64,000 bases of DNA from Saccharopolyspora gloriosae (GTDB lineage: Bacteria > Actinomycetota > Actinomycetes > Mycobacteriales > Pseudonocardiaceae). The stretch covers positions 4,651,501-4,715,500 of the forward strand of contig NZ_JACHIV010000001.1 in NCBI RefSeq assembly GCF_014203325.1, in the 5' to 3' direction. Every line of letters begins with the position of its first letter. Positions within the stretch are counted from its first letter, which is position 1. The notes below the pieces were generated by a model. The model saw only the letters and a list, made by a program, of their open reading frames with translations, did not search any database and was not told the origin of the DNA. Positions 8,889 through 18,706 of this stretch are shown here, one piece after another. A program made the translations under genes and the position numbers.

Positions 8889-10265
8889 GTGCCAACTGAG
8901 GACATCCCGTCGGCGGTCTGGCGGTGCGCCGAGGTCCGCGACGCCCTCGCAGTGCGCGACATCGGCACCGTCTACCGCGCGTTGCGCGCGCACGGCGTCT
9001 CGCAGAGCCGCATCGCCCAGCTCACCGGGCAGGCGCAGAGCGAGGTCAGCGATGTGCTCAACGGGCGCGCGGTGCGCAGCTACGAACTGCTGTCCCGGAT
9101 CGCCACCGGGCTCGGCATCCCGCGCGGCTGGATGGGACTCGCCGGCGAGCAGCGGCCCGCGACCACCGAGCGCGGCGCCTCCGACGTCGCACCGGACGAG
9201 GAGGACGAGCAGACCAAGCGCCGCAAGTTCTTGTCCTACGCCGGTTCCCTCGTGCTCGGCTCCCACTCGGAACCGGCCGAATCCGCGCTCCGGCTGCCCG
9301 CCGAGCTGCGGTACCCCGACCTCCTGCGCACCCCGCCCGGCCGGGTCGGCGCGTCGGACGTGGCGGCGCTGGACGAGCTGATCGGCTCGCTGCGCAGGAT
9401 CGACCAGCGCTACGGCGGGGTCGGGCAGTACGGCACCGTCGCCGCCGCGACCCGGCACGCGGAGCTGATGCTGGAGTCCTCGATGTGCGAGGACGTCCGC
9501 TCCGAGCTGCTGGCGACCTTGTGCAAGCTGCACGCCACCGCGGGCTGGACCGCCGTGGAGAACGGGCTGCTGGCCAGCGGGCACGAGCACTTCGGGCGGG
9601 CGCTGGACTTCGGCCGCGACGGCGCCGACCCGCTGGCGATCGCCCGGACGCTCTACGCCGCGGGCCGCGCCGAGCTGCACTTCGGAGATGCGAACTCGGC
9701 GTTGAAGCTGTTCCAGCTCGGGTCGATCCGCGCCGAATCCTCGACGCTGGTGAGTTCGGTGCTGCAGCTCAACTCCGCGTGGGCCGCCGCGCAAGGAGAA
9801 CGCGGCGACTCGGTGCGCCGCCTGCTCGACCACGGCCGCGGGCTGCACGCGGCGGCGAAGATCGACGCGGACTACCCGCTGTTCCGCTGGTTCGGCGAGG
9901 CGGACCTGCTGGGCATGACCGGGTCGATACAGCTCGCGATGGGCGAGTTCGAATCCGCCGCGCTGCACCTGTCCCGCGCCGTGGCCGCGCGCGCACCGGG
10001 CGAGGTGCGCTCGGCGGTGTTCGAGCTGGCGAGCCTCGCCGAGGCGAAGTTCGCCCTCGGCGACCACGGTGCCGCGATCCGCCACGGCCGCCGTTCGGTG
10101 CTGCTCGCGGGCGGCGTGCGCAGCGCGCGGCTGCACGGCCGCCTCGCCGGGCTGCGGGCCAGGTGCGCGGAGATCGCGAACTCCCGGCACCCCTGGCACG
10201 ACTGCGCGGAGGAACTCGCGCAGGGCATAGATTCGGTGATCGCGCCCCGCGCCGTGCGCCGGTGA
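8889..10265 (+). CDS. XRE-family regulator with TPR-like C-terminal domain
   Basis: A 458-residue protein starting at GTG 8889. Residues about 20-75 form a lambda-repressor-type helix-turn-helix (SQSRIAQLTGQAQSEVS, then LNGRAVRSYELLSRIATGLG). A charged linker (DEEDEQTKRRKFL) leads to a long alanine/leucine-rich region with TPR-like helical repeats. This two-part layout is widespread in actinomycetes, where such proteins are often developmental or secondary-metabolism regulators; the function of this one is unknown. It is divergent from the DeoR gene and ends 2 bases before the stop of the convergent 5'-nucleotidase gene. Palindromes just upstream suggest autoregulation. Confidence 0.85.
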   Translation: MPTEDIPSAVWRCAEVRDALAVRDIGTVYRALRAHGVSQSRIAQLTGQAQSEVSDVLNGRAVRSYELLSRIATGLGIPRGWMGLAGEQRPATTERGASDVAPDEEDEQTKRRKFLSYAGSLVLGSHSEPAESALRLPAELRYPDLLRTPPGRVGASDVAALDELIGSLRRIDQRYGGVGQYGTVAAATRHAELMLESSMCEDVRSELLATLCKLHATAGWTAVENGLLASGHEHFGRALDFGRDGADPLAIARTLYAAGRAELHFGDANSALKLFQLGSIRAESSTLVSSVLQLNSAWAAAQGERGDSVRRLLDHGRGLHAAAKIDADYPLFRWFGEADLLGMTGSIQLAMGEFESAALHLSRAVAARAPGEVRSAVFELASLAEAKFALGDHGAAIRHGRRSVLLAGGVRSARLHGRLAGLRARCAEIANSRHPWHDCAEELAQGIDSVIAPRAVRR

Positions 10266-10267
10266 CG

Positions 10268-11971
10268 TCAGTCCGTCGCGGTGATCCGGTCCGGTGCCGG
10301 TGGGACGACGCCGGGGTGGGCGGCGAAGTAGCCGAGCAGGGCGTCGAGGTCCACGGGACCACCGGTGACGTCGGTGCCGTCGGCGAAACCGGTGAAGCCG
10401 TCGCCGCCCGCCGCCAGGAAGTTGTTCACCGCTACCCGGTACGGGGCGTCGGGAGCGACCGGTTCGCCGTGCAGCGTCAGCCCGGACACCTTCGAGCCGA
10501 TGGGGGCGGACTCGGAGTACTCGTAGTGCACTCCTGCCGAGACCTGCAGGATCGTGGCGCCCTCCGGTGTCCACTGCTGTTCCAGCACGTTCTTGAGCTG
10601 CGCGCCGGTGAGCGTGATCGTCTGCATGATGTTGCCGAACGGCTGCACCGCGAACGCCTCGCCGTAGGTGACCACGCCGTCGCCCTCGCCCGCCGGGGAG
10701 GAGGCGTGCGGCAGGTCGGCGCGGACGCCGCCGGGGTTGGTGAGGGCCAGCTGCGCGCCACTCGCTGCGGTCGACTCCAGCTGGGCGTCCGCGATCACGC
10801 TGCCGAGCGCGGATTCCCCGGACGGCGCGGCGGCTTTGAGCAGGTCACCGGTGATCGTCCCGACGGCGCGGTTCGCGATCGGCGCGGCCTTCTCCCGCGC
10901 TTCCTCCACCAGCGCGACGGTCTCCGCGTCGGGTGCGATGTCGCGGGTGACGATCTCGTTGCGCGCCGAGCTCCGCTCCCGCACCACGTCGCGGGTGGCG
11001 CGGTCGATGCTCAGGTCGAGCACCGAGAGCAACCGGCCGAACGAGGCTCCTTGCACGACGGGGCGCGGCGCCCCGGCCGGGTCGGTGGCGGTGCAGTTGT
11101 ACTGCTGGTGGCTGTGCGCGCTGAACACGGCGTCGACCTTCGGCGAGGCTTCGGTGGCGATGCGCGTCGCCGGGCCGCCCGGTTCGAGCTCGCAGGAGTC
11201 CGGTCCGCCGCCGGTGGCCTCGTCGCCCTGGTGCAGCAGCACGACCTGCGCCTTGATGCCGAAGCGGTCGAGCGCGTCGGCGGTGCGGTCGATGGCGGCG
11301 ACCTCCTCGCCGAACCGCAGTCCTTCGACGGCCTCCGGGCTCACCACGCTCGGCAGGTCCTCCAAGGTGGCCCCGATGACGCCGATCGGCACGCCGCCGG
11401 AGACCTGCACGGTGAACGGCAGCAGCGCCGGGGAACCGTCCTCGAAGGACACGTTCGCGCCGAGGTACGGGAAGTGCGCGCCCTCGAAGGAATCCCGGAA
11501 CCGGCAGCCGTCCTCCGGGTGGCAGCCACCGCTCTGCAACCGCTGCAGTTCCGCGTAGCCCTCGTCGAACTCGTGGTTGCCGACGACGTGCGCGCGCACG
11601 TCCTGCGAGTTGAGGAATTCGACGGTGGGTTCGTCGTGGAACAGCGCGGAGTTCACCGGGGAGGCGCCGACGCTGTCGCCCGCCGAGAGCACCAGCGAGT
11701 TCGGCGCCTGCGCGCGCAGCCGGTCGAGGTGCGCGGCGAGGTAGGCCGCTCCCCCGGCTTCGACGACGGAGCCGTCGGGCAGCTCGACCTCGCCGGAGGA
11801 GCCGGTGGGCGGTTCGAGGTTGCCGTGCAGGTCGTTGAAGGTGATCAGCCGCACGTCGGTGGTGTCCGGTCGCGGCGGCGCCTGCCCGGCGGCGGCGCCG
11901 GGGACCATCGCGGCGGTGGCCAGGGCGGTGGCGACGACGGCGAGTCCGCGTCGCACGCGGGAGGCGCGCAT
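10268..11971 (-). CDS. Secreted 5'-nucleotidase / metallophosphoesterase (UshA-like)
   Basis: A 567-residue exported enzyme starting at ATG 11971 (MRASRVRRGLAVVATALATA). The basic start plus hydrophobic stretch ending near AAAGQA is a Sec signal peptide, and GGAAGGAAC precedes the start; the upstream extension of the frame has no support. The metallophosphoesterase domain shows ITFNDLHGNLEP (Asp/His metal ligands), LSAGDSVGASP, GNHEFDEG and the late FSAHSHQQYNC histidines. The C-terminal 5'-nucleotidase substrate domain includes TNPGGVRADLP and a NFLAAGGDGFTGF block that recognises the nucleobase. It hydrolyses extracellular nucleotides to nucleosides and phosphate. It lies head-to-head with the riboswitch-controlled nrd operon, which needs nucleotides, but no functional link is shown. 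Confidence 0.92.
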   Translation of the reverse strand: MRASRVRRGLAVVATALATAAMVPGAAAGQAPPRPDTTDVRLITFNDLHGNLEPPTGSSGEVELPDGSVVEAGGAAYLAAHLDRLRAQAPNSLVLSAGDSVGASPVNSALFHDEPTVEFLNSQDVRAHVVGNHEFDEGYAELQRLQSGGCHPEDGCRFRDSFEGAHFPYLGANVSFEDGSPALLPFTVQVSGGVPIGVIGATLEDLPSVVSPEAVEGLRFGEEVAAIDRTADALDRFGIKAQVVLLHQGDEATGGGPDSCELEPGGPATRIATEASPKVDAVFSAHSHQQYNCTATDPAGAPRPVVQGASFGRLLSVLDLSIDRATRDVVRERSSARNEIVTRDIAPDAETVALVEEAREKAAPIANRAVGTITGDLLKAAAPSGESALGSVIADAQLESTAASGAQLALTNPGGVRADLPHASSPAGEGDGVVTYGEAFAVQPFGNIMQTITLTGAQLKNVLEQQWTPEGATILQVSAGVHYEYSESAPIGSKVSGLTLHGEPVAPDAPYRVAVNNFLAAGGDGFTGFADGTDVTGGPVDLDALLGYFAAHPGVVPPAPDRITATD

Positions 11972-12187
11972 GATCGGAGTTCCTTCCGGACCGGTGATCT
12001 CGGAACAGGAGTCTGCCCGAACGACGGCCGCGACCACCAGCGAATCCGCATCACACACCGCTTCGGACTTGGTCCCGCACGAACCTCGCGTTCCCCGTCC
12101 GGGTGATGCGTGCGACATCAACAAGTCTTCCGCCACGCCGACGATGATGGGGTCCGGATCAGCGCCGAACGCTAGATGTAGTGTGGC

Positions 12188-12400
12188 GCCCGCTGATGGT
12201 TCACCGGGATCGCCCGGTGTGACAACAGGGAACCCGGTGCGAGTCCGGGACTGCCCCGCAGCGGTGAACGGGAACGACCGCCGTCACCACCTCCAGAGGT
12301 GGTGCAGCACTGAGCGCGATGCTCGGGAAGCGACGGCCAGTAGGTCCGGCGTCGAGGACGCCGGGTGCCCGTGAGTCCGAAGACCTGCCATCGGTGCGCG
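12188..12400 (+). promoter_or_regulatory. Cobalamin (adenosylcobalamin) riboswitch upstream of nrdAB
   Basis: The leader contains the hallmark cobalamin-riboswitch blocks in order: GGTGTGACAACAGGGAA near 12219, GTGCGAGTCCGGGACTGCCC near 12238, GCAGCGGTGAACGGGAA, a variable stem (CCACCTC CAGA GAGGTGG), GGGAAGCGACGGCCAGTAGG near 12327 (B12 box region) and GTGAGTCCGAAGACCTGCC near 12373. It ends about 130 bases before the nrdA start. In Streptomyces, coenzyme B12 represses the oxygen-dependent nrdABS operon through such a riboswitch, so that B12 supply favours the B12-dependent class II reductase. The same logic is inferred here. Outer boundaries are approximate. Confidence 0.92.
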
Positions 12401-12528
12401 CACGAGGGGTGCGCGCCGTCCGGGACCTCGCGGGAGGGTCGCGGGACGAGCGGTGCCGTGCGCGCCGCGGTCCTCGCACGCTCCGAGCCGTCCCGGGCAG
12501 GTGTCCGAGCTTGCGAGGGAGAGAGCCA

Positions 12529-15339
12529 GTGACCGAGTCCACGACCCGGCCGTCAGCAGCCACCGCGGTACCCGCGGGAGTGCGGGTGCTGCGGCGCGAC
12601 GGGACCGTTTCCGGTTGGGACGAAACGAAGATCTCCGTGGCGCTGACCAAGGCGTTCCTGGCGGCCGAGGGGGATTCGGCCGCCTCGTCGTCGAGGCTGC
12701 ACCAGGTCGTCGCGGAGTTGTCGGAGCAGGCCGCGCGCGGAGTGCTGCGCCACGCCGGCCCCGAGGGCCTGGTGCACATCGAGCAGATCCAGGACGCGGT
12801 GGAGCTCGCGCTGATGCGCGGCGGCCACCACGGCGTCGCCCGCGCCTACGTGCTCTACCGGGAGCAGCACGCCCAGGCCCGCGAGACCCCGGAGCAGGCC
12901 GCGGACACCGCGCCGGAGCTGGCGATGACGCGCCCGGACGGCATCCGCGTGCCGCTGGACTGGGCCCGGGTGTCGACCGTCGTCGAGCAGGCCTGCTCCG
13001 GGTTGTCCGATGTGGACGCGGATCGGGTGCTGCGGGAGGTCCGGCGCAACGTCTACGACGGCATCGGCTCCGCCGAGCTCGCCGAGTCGCTGACGATGGC
13101 CGCCCGCACCTTCGTCGAGGGCGAACCGAACTACTCGCTGGTCACGGCGCGGCTGCTGCTGGACAAGCTGCGCCGGGAGGCGTTGAGCTTCGTCGCGGAC
13201 GAGCCCGCCGAGGCCGACCAGGTGCAGATGCGGGACCGCTACGCCGGTTACTTCGCCGACTACGTGCGCCGCGGCATCGAGCTGGAGCAGCTGGACCCGG
13301 AGCTGGCGCGGTTCGACCTGGCCCGGCTGGGCGCCGCGCTGGACGCGGACCGCGACATCGCGTTCGGCTTCCTCGGCCTGCAGACCCTCTACGACCGCTA
13401 CCTGCTGCACGAGCAGGGCGTGCGGTTCGAGCTGCCGCAGGCGTTCCTGATGCGGGTCGCGATGGGCCTGTCGCTGCGCGAGGACGACCGCGAGGCGCGC
13501 GCCGTCGAGTTCTACGACCTGCTGTCGTCGTTCGACTTCATGTGCTCGACGCCGACCTTGTTCAACTCGGGCACGACGCGCCCGCAGCTGTCGTCCTGCT
13601 TCCTGACCACGGTGGACGACGACCTGCACGGGATCTTCCACGGCATCAGCAACAACGCGCTGCTGTCGAAGTACGCGGGCGGTCTCGGCAACGACTGGAC
13701 CCCGGTCCGGGGCACCGGCGCGCACATCAAGGGCACCAACGGTTCCTCGCAGGGCGTGGTGCCGTTCCTGAAGATCGCCAACGACACGGCGGTCGCGGTG
13801 AACCAGGGCGGCAAGCGCAAGGGCGCGGTGTGCGCGTACCTGGAGACCTGGCACGTGGACATCGAGGAGTTCCTCGACCTGCGCAAGAACACCGGCGACG
13901 ACCGGCGGCGCACCCACGACATGAACACGGCGAACTGGGTCCCGGACGAGTTCCTGCGCCGCGTGGAGGCCGACGAGCAGTGGACGTTGTTCTCCCCGGA
14001 CGAGGTCCCCGACCTGCACGACCTCTACGGCACCGCGTTCGCCGAGCGCTACCGCGAGTACGAGGCCGCCGCCGAGCGCGGTGAGCTGGCGGTGTTCCGC
14101 CAGGTCCGCGCGGTGGACCTGTGGCGGCGGATGCTCACGATGCTGTTCGAGACCGGTCACCCGTGGATCACCTTCAAGGACCCGTGCAACCTGCGTTCGC
14201 CGCAGCAGCACACCGGCGTGGTGCACTCCTCGAACCTGTGCACCGAGATCACGCTGAACACCGGTGGCGACGAGGTCGCGGTGTGCAACCTCGGTTCGAT
14301 CAACCTGGCCCGGCACGTCACGCCCGACGGCCTGGACGTGGAGCGCCTGCGCCGCACGACCCGCACGGCGGTGCGGATGCTGGACAACGTGATCGACGTG
14401 AACTTCTACACGATCCCGGAGGCGCGGACCTCGAACATGCGCCACCGCCCCGTGGGCCTGGGCCTGATGGGCTTCTCGGACGCGTTGTTCGCGCAGCGCA
14501 TCCCGATGTCCTCGCAGGCCGCGGTGGAGTTCGCGGACCTGAGCATGGAGCACATCAGCTTCCACGCCATCGGCGCGTCCTCGGACCTGGCGGCCGAGCG
14601 CGGCCGGTACGAGTCCTTCGAGGGTTCGCTGTGGAGCCGGGGCGTGCTGCCGATCGATTCGCTGCGGCTGCTGGAGCAGGCCCGCGAAACCGGCGTCGAC
14701 CTGGACCACTCGTCCACTTTGGACTGGGACGGACTGCGGGAGCGGGTGCGCGCCAACGGGATGCGCAACTCGAACGTGCTGGCCATCGCGCCGACGGCGA
14801 CGATCTCGAACATCTGCGGCGTCGGCCAGTCCATCGAGCCGCTGTACCGGAACCTGTACGTGAAGTCGAACATGTCCGGCGACTTCACCGTCCTCAACGC
14901 CGACCTGGTGCGCGATCTCAAGGCCGCCGGGGTGTGGGACGAGGCGATGGTGCAGGACCTGAAGTACTTCGACGGCGACCTGGCCCCGATCGACCGGGTG
15001 CCCGGCGAGCTGAAGTCGTTGTACGCCACCGCGTTCGAGATCGAGCCGCGGTGGCTGGTGGAGGCCGCGTCGCGCCGCCAGAAGTGGATCGACCAGGCGC
15101 AGTCGCTGAACCTGTACATGGCCGCGCCCAGCGGCCGCAAGCTCGACGAGCTGTACCGGCTCGCGTGGCGCAAGGGCCTCAAGACCACCTACTACCTGCG
15201 GTCGAGCAGCGCGACGCACGTGGAGAAGTCCACGTTGCGCGGCACCGACGGCAAGCTCAACGCCGTCTCCCCCGTCGCGCCCGCCGCGTCCCCGCAGGCC
15301 TGCGCCATCGACGACCCCGAGTGCGAAGCCTGCCAGTGA
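12529..15339 (+). CDS. nrdA: Ribonucleoside-diphosphate reductase, large (alpha) subunit
   Basis: A 936-residue catalytic subunit that reduces ribonucleoside diphosphates to deoxyribonucleotides together with NrdB. Residues about 12-105 form an ATP-cone allosteric domain ([20 protein letters not shown]). The reductase barrel carries Cys357 (PQLSSCFL), the thiyl-radical Cys572 (NLCTEI) and Cys586 ([10 protein letters not shown]), matching E. coli Cys225, Cys439 and Cys462. [16 protein letters not shown] is also conserved. The C-terminus ends in a cysteine pair (DPECEACQ) for thioredoxin/glutaredoxin re-reduction. The start is GTG 12529 (VTESTTRP), just after GAGGGAGAG; the frame is open further upstream but runs into the riboswitch. 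nrdB follows after 23 bases. Expression is probably shut down by cobalamin. Confidence 0.96.
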   Translation: MTESTTRPSAATAVPAGVRVLRRDGTVSGWDETKISVALTKAFLAAEGDSAASSSRLHQVVAELSEQAARGVLRHAGPEGLVHIEQIQDAVELALMRGGHHGVARAYVLYREQHAQARETPEQAADTAPELAMTRPDGIRVPLDWARVSTVVEQACSGLSDVDADRVLREVRRNVYDGIGSAELAESLTMAARTFVEGEPNYSLVTARLLLDKLRREALSFVADEPAEADQVQMRDRYAGYFADYVRRGIELEQLDPELARFDLARLGAALDADRDIAFGFLGLQTLYDRYLLHEQGVRFELPQAFLMRVAMGLSLREDDREARAVEFYDLLSSFDFMCSTPTLFNSGTTRPQLSSCFLTTVDDDLHGIFHGISNNALLSKYAGGLGNDWTPVRGTGAHIKGTNGSSQGVVPFLKIANDTAVAVNQGGKRKGAVCAYLETWHVDIEEFLDLRKNTGDDRRRTHDMNTANWVPDEFLRRVEADEQWTLFSPDEVPDLHDLYGTAFAERYREYEAAAERGELAVFRQVRAVDLWRRMLTMLFETGHPWITFKDPCNLRSPQQHTGVVHSSNLCTEITLNTGGDEVAVCNLGSINLARHVTPDGLDVERLRRTTRTAVRMLDNVIDVNFYTIPEARTSNMRHRPVGLGLMGFSDALFAQRIPMSSQAAVEFADLSMEHISFHAIGASSDLAAERGRYESFEGSLWSRGVLPIDSLRLLEQARETGVDLDHSSTLDWDGLRERVRANGMRNSNVLAIAPTATISNICGVGQSIEPLYRNLYVKSNMSGDFTVLNADLVRDLKAAGVWDEAMVQDLKYFDGDLAPIDRVPGELKSLYATAFEIEPRWLVEAASRRQKWIDQAQSLNLYMAAPSGRKLDELYRLAWRKGLKTTYYLRSSSATHVEKSTLRGTDGKLNAVSPVAPAASPQACAIDDPECEACQ

Positions 15340-15362
15340 CCACCACGACTCCTGGAGTGCCG

Positions 15363-16436
15363 ATGACCTCCCTGCACACCCCCGACGCCACCGGCCTCGG
15401 CGAGATCGACCGCGGCGCCGGCCGGATCAACGTCGACGACAAGGCGATGATCAACGCGCAGGCCGACGTGAACCAGCTGCTGCCGCTGAAGTACGGCTGG
15501 GCCTGGGAGAAGTACCTCGCGGGCTGCAACAACCACTGGATGCCCACCGAGGTCTCCATGCACGCCGACATCGCCCTGTGGCGCTCCCGCGACGGGCTCA
15601 CCGACGACGAGCGGCTGATGCTCAAGCGCAACCTGGGCTTCTTCGCGACCGCGGAGTCCTTGGTGGCCAACAACATCGTGCTCGCCGTGTACCGGCACAT
15701 CACCAACCCCGAGTGCCGCCAGTACCTGCTGCGCCAGGCCTTCGAGGAGGCGGTGCACACCCACACGTTCCAGTACATCTGCGAGAGCCTGGGCCTCGAC
15801 GAGGGCGAGCTGTTCAACGCCTACCGCGAGATCCCCTCCATCTCGGAGAAGGACGAGTGGGCGCTGCGCCACACCCAGAACCTGGAGAACCCCGAGTTCG
15901 CCACCGGCGGCCCGGACCGCGACCAGGCGTTCCTGCGCGACCTGATCGCCTTCTACGTGATCTTCGAAGGCATGTGGTTCTACACCGGTTTCGCGCAGAT
16001 CCTGTCGCTGGGCAGGCGGAACAAGATGGTCGGCATCGCCGAGCAGTACCAGTACATCCTGCGCGACGAGTCGATCCACCTGAACTTCGGCATCGACTGC
16101 ATCAACCAGATCAAGCTGGAGAACCCGCACCTGTGGAGCGAGGAGTTCCAGCAGGAGGTGCGCGGCATGCTCACCGACGCGTGCCGCCTGGAGGTCGCCT
16201 ACGGCCGCGACACGATGCCGCGCGGCATCCTCGGCATCAACGCCGAGCTGTGCGAGCAGTACATGCACTTCATCACCAACCGCCGCTGCGCCCAACTCGG
16301 CCTGGCGCCGGTGTTCGCCGAGGTCGACAACCCGTTCCCGTGGATGTCGGAGGCGATGGACTTGAAGAAGGAGAAGAACTTCTTCGAAACCCGAGTGACG
16401 GAGTACCAGTCCGGCTCATCCCTCACCTGGGACTGA
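15363..16436 (+). CDS. nrdB: Ribonucleoside-diphosphate reductase, small (beta) subunit, class Ic-like
   Basis: A 357-residue ferritin-like radical subunit. All six metal ligands are visible: Glu98 (TAESLVANN), Glu129 and His132 (EEAVHTHTF), Glu202 (VIFEGMWFY), Glu236 and His239 (RDESIHLNF). The position of the radical tyrosine of class Ia enzymes (four residues after the first His) is Phe136, and the first ligand is Glu instead of Asp. Both are features of the chlamydial class Ic protein, which uses a Mn/Fe cofactor in place of a tyrosyl radical. The C-terminal tail ends [10 protein letters not shown], the interaction tail for NrdA. ATG 15363 follows CTGGAG; an in-frame GTG at 15336 overlapping the nrdA stop is an alternative. 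No nrdS-like gene follows. Confidence 0.94.
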   Translation: MTSLHTPDATGLGEIDRGAGRINVDDKAMINAQADVNQLLPLKYGWAWEKYLAGCNNHWMPTEVSMHADIALWRSRDGLTDDERLMLKRNLGFFATAESLVANNIVLAVYRHITNPECRQYLLRQAFEEAVHTHTFQYICESLGLDEGELFNAYREIPSISEKDEWALRHTQNLENPEFATGGPDRDQAFLRDLIAFYVIFEGMWFYTGFAQILSLGRRNKMVGIAEQYQYILRDESIHLNFGIDCINQIKLENPHLWSEEFQQEVRGMLTDACRLEVAYGRDTMPRGILGINAELCEQYMHFITNRRCAQLGLAPVFAEVDNPFPWMSEAMDLKKEKNFFETRVTEYQSGSSLTWD

Positions 16437-16442
16437 GCGAAA

Positions 16443-16481
16443 CCGACGGGCCGCCCATCCAACCGGTGGGCGGCCCGTCGG
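16443..16481 (+). terminator. Transcription terminator of the nrd operon
   Basis: A perfect 15-bp inverted repeat: CCGACGGGCCGCCCA (16443-16457) and TGGGCGGCCCGTCGG (16467-16481) with a 9-base loop. It starts 7 bases after the nrdB stop codon. There is no U-run, as is common in high-GC actinomycetes. It may also serve the convergent gene ending at 16520. Confidence 0.85.
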
Positions 16482-16519
16482 CTTCCAGGTCGGACCGAAC
16501 ATCGCGGTGCGGATGCGGG

Positions 16520-16993
16520 TCAGTCGCGTTCGGCGCCTTCCGGCCACACGACGGTCACCGGCAGGCCGCGTTCCCGTGCCGCGTCCACGACGTCGGCGGT
16601 GCCACCTTGGCCGGGGGCCGGTCGTCCGTCCCACACTGCGAAGACCGCGTCGGCGGAGTCGAGGATGTGCTCGCTGGCGGCCATGTAGGCAGCGCTGTTC
16701 GACTCGGCGAACGGCATGGTGCGCACGGTGCTCGCCTCGGCGATGAGCTCGTCGAAGGTGGCGAGGTTGTCCGGCTGCACCTTCCGTTCGCGGTAGTCGG
16801 CCGCGGGCAGCGCGACCTCCAGCGTCCCGCCGCCGTCGAGCACGACGCGGGCGAAGATCTGATCGGCGCCGCGCGCGAGGCAGCTCATGCCGACCACATC
16901 GGCACGTCCGGCGAGCTCGGCTTCGAGCGCCTTGCGCACCAGACGACTCGTCTCCGCGGTCAGATTCGTGTGCCCGGTGATCCCGATGCGCAC
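16520..16993 (-). CDS. SLOG-superfamily (Rossmann-like) predicted nucleotide-binding protein
   Basis: A 157-residue protein starting at GTG 16993 (VRIGITGHTNLT) behind GGAAGGGGA. The N-terminal strand-loop IGITGHTN, the mid-protein SCLARGADQIFA, the DNLATFDELIAEA helix, and the late ADAVFAVWDG and GGTADVVDAARERG segments follow the SLOG/LOG Rossmann pattern for nucleotide or nucleotide-derived ligands; closely similar small proteins are annotated only as hypothetical. It lies 25 bases downstream of an XRE/TPR regulator on the same strand and is probably its operon partner. SLOG proteins often act as sensors or processors of nucleotide signals in conflict systems; a role here is inference. Confidence 0.7.
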   Translation of the reverse strand: MRIGITGHTNLTAETSRLVRKALEAELAGRADVVGMSCLARGADQIFARVVLDGGGTLEVALPAADYRERKVQPDNLATFDELIAEASTVRTMPFAESNSAAYMAASEHILDSADAVFAVWDGRPAPGQGGTADVVDAARERGLPVTVVWPEGAERD

Positions 16994-17018
16994 CTGTTCC
17001 CCTTCCGTTCCATCGTGC

Positions 17019-18425
17019 TCAAGTGATGACCACATCGCGCACGGCGTCGCGTGTGGCACGCACCCGGGGCGATCGACCGAACCGTTGTGATTCCTGGTAA
17101 AAGTCCCGCAGCTTCGCCCCGACGCGGCCGGATGCCCAGTCGGCCGCGATGGGAAGAGCCGTCTCGATCAGTTCGCACGCATAGTCGGGTTCCGCAGTGA
17201 CGAGGTGCGTGCGAGCGAGGCCGATCAAGTCGAACGCGCGGTTCCGCACGCTGGCGGGATCTCGAAGCGCAAGCGCTCGGCCGATGTAGTCCTGTGCGTG
17301 ACGCGCCTGCTTCGCTTGTTCACTGGATACCGCGAGATCTCTCCAGCGGGCGCCAAGCACGCCGAAAAGCTCGGCTTGGTCGAGTCCCCCTATCGGCTCG
17401 TCCGTGCCGTTCGGCTCCTCTGCGAAGTGGTCTTCGGCGAGTCCGGCAGCCCGGCGGAACGGTTGGACTTCGCCTGTTTGCGCGTACGACCATGCTTCGC
17501 GCGTCGCCAAGAGGGAGCGAAGTCTCGGCCCGGCGGATTTGCGCGCCCCGTACTGCGCCAGCTGTACGAGTTCAAGACCGTCGTCCGGTTGCCGGACGTC
17601 GAAGCACTGGCGGGCGAACGACGCGAGGGTGAGTGCGGCGAAGGTGTCATCACCGGCGACTTTCGCGAACTTGACCGACAGCGAGTAGTACCGCTGAGCG
17701 GCGCGGTGAAGTCCGGCATCCCAGGACATTGACGCGGCGATCTCCGCGAGGTCCGCCCCCACGAGGTACGCGGGCCGCGTGGTCGGAGCCTCCGACACGT
17801 CCTTGAGCCGATCGCTGAGCTCATTGAGCTGCGCGAGCACAGCTTTGCGGGCGAGTCCACCCGTCGGAGTCTTGTTCCAGTCGTGGAACTGGCGGGCGAT
17901 CTGCTGCCAGCCGACGAGCTCAGTTCCACTGATCGCCGATGCGCCCGGAAAACGGCCATGTGCAGGCGCAAGCCAGCGCTGGAGCGGTTCGGTGATGGCC
18001 GCTCCCGCGGTGGCCGATGCAGCACCGAGCGCTTGACGCCGAGACAGTGCCACATCCTCCCCCGTCATCTCCTCAGCAGTAGCCAGGACCTCCGCAGGAT
18101 GCCATCCCGATGGGACTTCACCAACGCCGTTGAGAACCGTCCGCCCGACTGCTCGCTTACGGGGAGTGAAACCGAGCTCGTCATCGGTTTTCGCACCGAG
18201 CACTGCCCGCAGACCGGCACGATAGGCCGCGCCCGGCCAACGAACTTCACCGCGCTCGTACCGGGCAATTTGGTGTCGATCGAGCTCATAGCGCTTGTGC
18301 GTGGTCGAGAACAGGTACCGGTTGACCTCATCCGCGAGCTCGGACCGCGCCATGCACTCACCCGGAACACGCCGTGACTCGACCGCCTCACGAGCGTTTC
18401 GCAGCAACGAATTCGGCGCAGCCAC
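17019..18425 (-). CDS. XRE-family regulator with TPR-like domain
   Basis: A 468-residue protein beginning at GTG 18425 (VAAPNSLLRNAREAVESRR) directly after GGAGGGAGTTGCC. The longer upstream frame is not supported. Residues 1-80 form a helix-turn-helix (MARSELADEVNRYLF, then YELDRHQIARYERGEVRWP). A linker containing a SRRQALGAASATAGA hydrophobic stretch precedes a TPR-like helical C-terminus (AAQRYYSLSVKFAKVAGDD and similar). The gene has a less extreme GC third-position bias than its neighbours, hinting at a different origin. The SLOG-type gene follows after 25 bases. A 26-bp palindromic operator upstream suggests autoregulation. Confidence 0.82.
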   Translation of the reverse strand: MAAPNSLLRNAREAVESRRVPGECMARSELADEVNRYLFSTTHKRYELDRHQIARYERGEVRWPGAAYRAGLRAVLGAKTDDELGFTPRKRAVGRTVLNGVGEVPSGWHPAEVLATAEEMTGEDVALSRRQALGAASATAGAAITEPLQRWLAPAHGRFPGASAISGTELVGWQQIARQFHDWNKTPTGGLARKAVLAQLNELSDRLKDVSEAPTTRPAYLVGADLAEIAASMSWDAGLHRAAQRYYSLSVKFAKVAGDDTFAALTLASFARQCFDVRQPDDGLELVQLAQYGARKSAGPRLRSLLATREAWSYAQTGEVQPFRRAAGLAEDHFAEEPNGTDEPIGGLDQAELFGVLGARWRDLAVSSEQAKQARHAQDYIGRALALRDPASVRNRAFDLIGLARTHLVTAEPDYACELIETALPIAADWASGRVGAKLRDFYQESQRFGRSPRVRATRDAVRDVVIT

Positions 18426-18470
18426 GGCAACTCCCTCCGGTTGAACACCGAGTGTAACCACACCTGTCCT

Positions 18471-18496
18471 GCGGGTCAGATAGCAATCTGACCCGC
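18471..18496. promoter_or_regulatory. Perfect palindromic operator upstream of the XRE/TPR-SLOG operon
   Basis: Two perfect 11-base arms, GCGGGTCAGAT (18471-18481) and ATCTGACCCGC (18486-18496), are separated by AGCA. A third half-site (ATGACCCGCGATC) follows at once. The element lies 46 bases upstream of the XRE/TPR start on the minus strand and upstream of the divergent small gene at 18707, so it may control both. Confidence 0.6.
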
Positions 18497-18706
18497 GATG
18501 ACCCGCGATCCGTATCGGTCGGAGTCCGCTACGCGCAGACAGTGGAGCCATGACTCGGCAAGAGCGCGACAGCCGCTTCAGCACCTCGAAGCGGCGCGCG
18601 CGACGTGTCCGACCTGCACCGCAGGCCGCACGCAACTCGGTTCCGACCCGGGAGCCGGCCGAAGAACACCGAGCACTGCCCGAAAAACCAAGAGTGAGGT
18701 ATTTCG

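Noticed and set aside
5017-8895. A continuous 1292-codon minus-strand frame covering the third LAL regulator and the DeoR gene
   Set aside because: The first 350 codons are arginine-rich shadow of the DeoR gene in another frame; the LAL protein starts at 7833 after a clear ribosome binding site.
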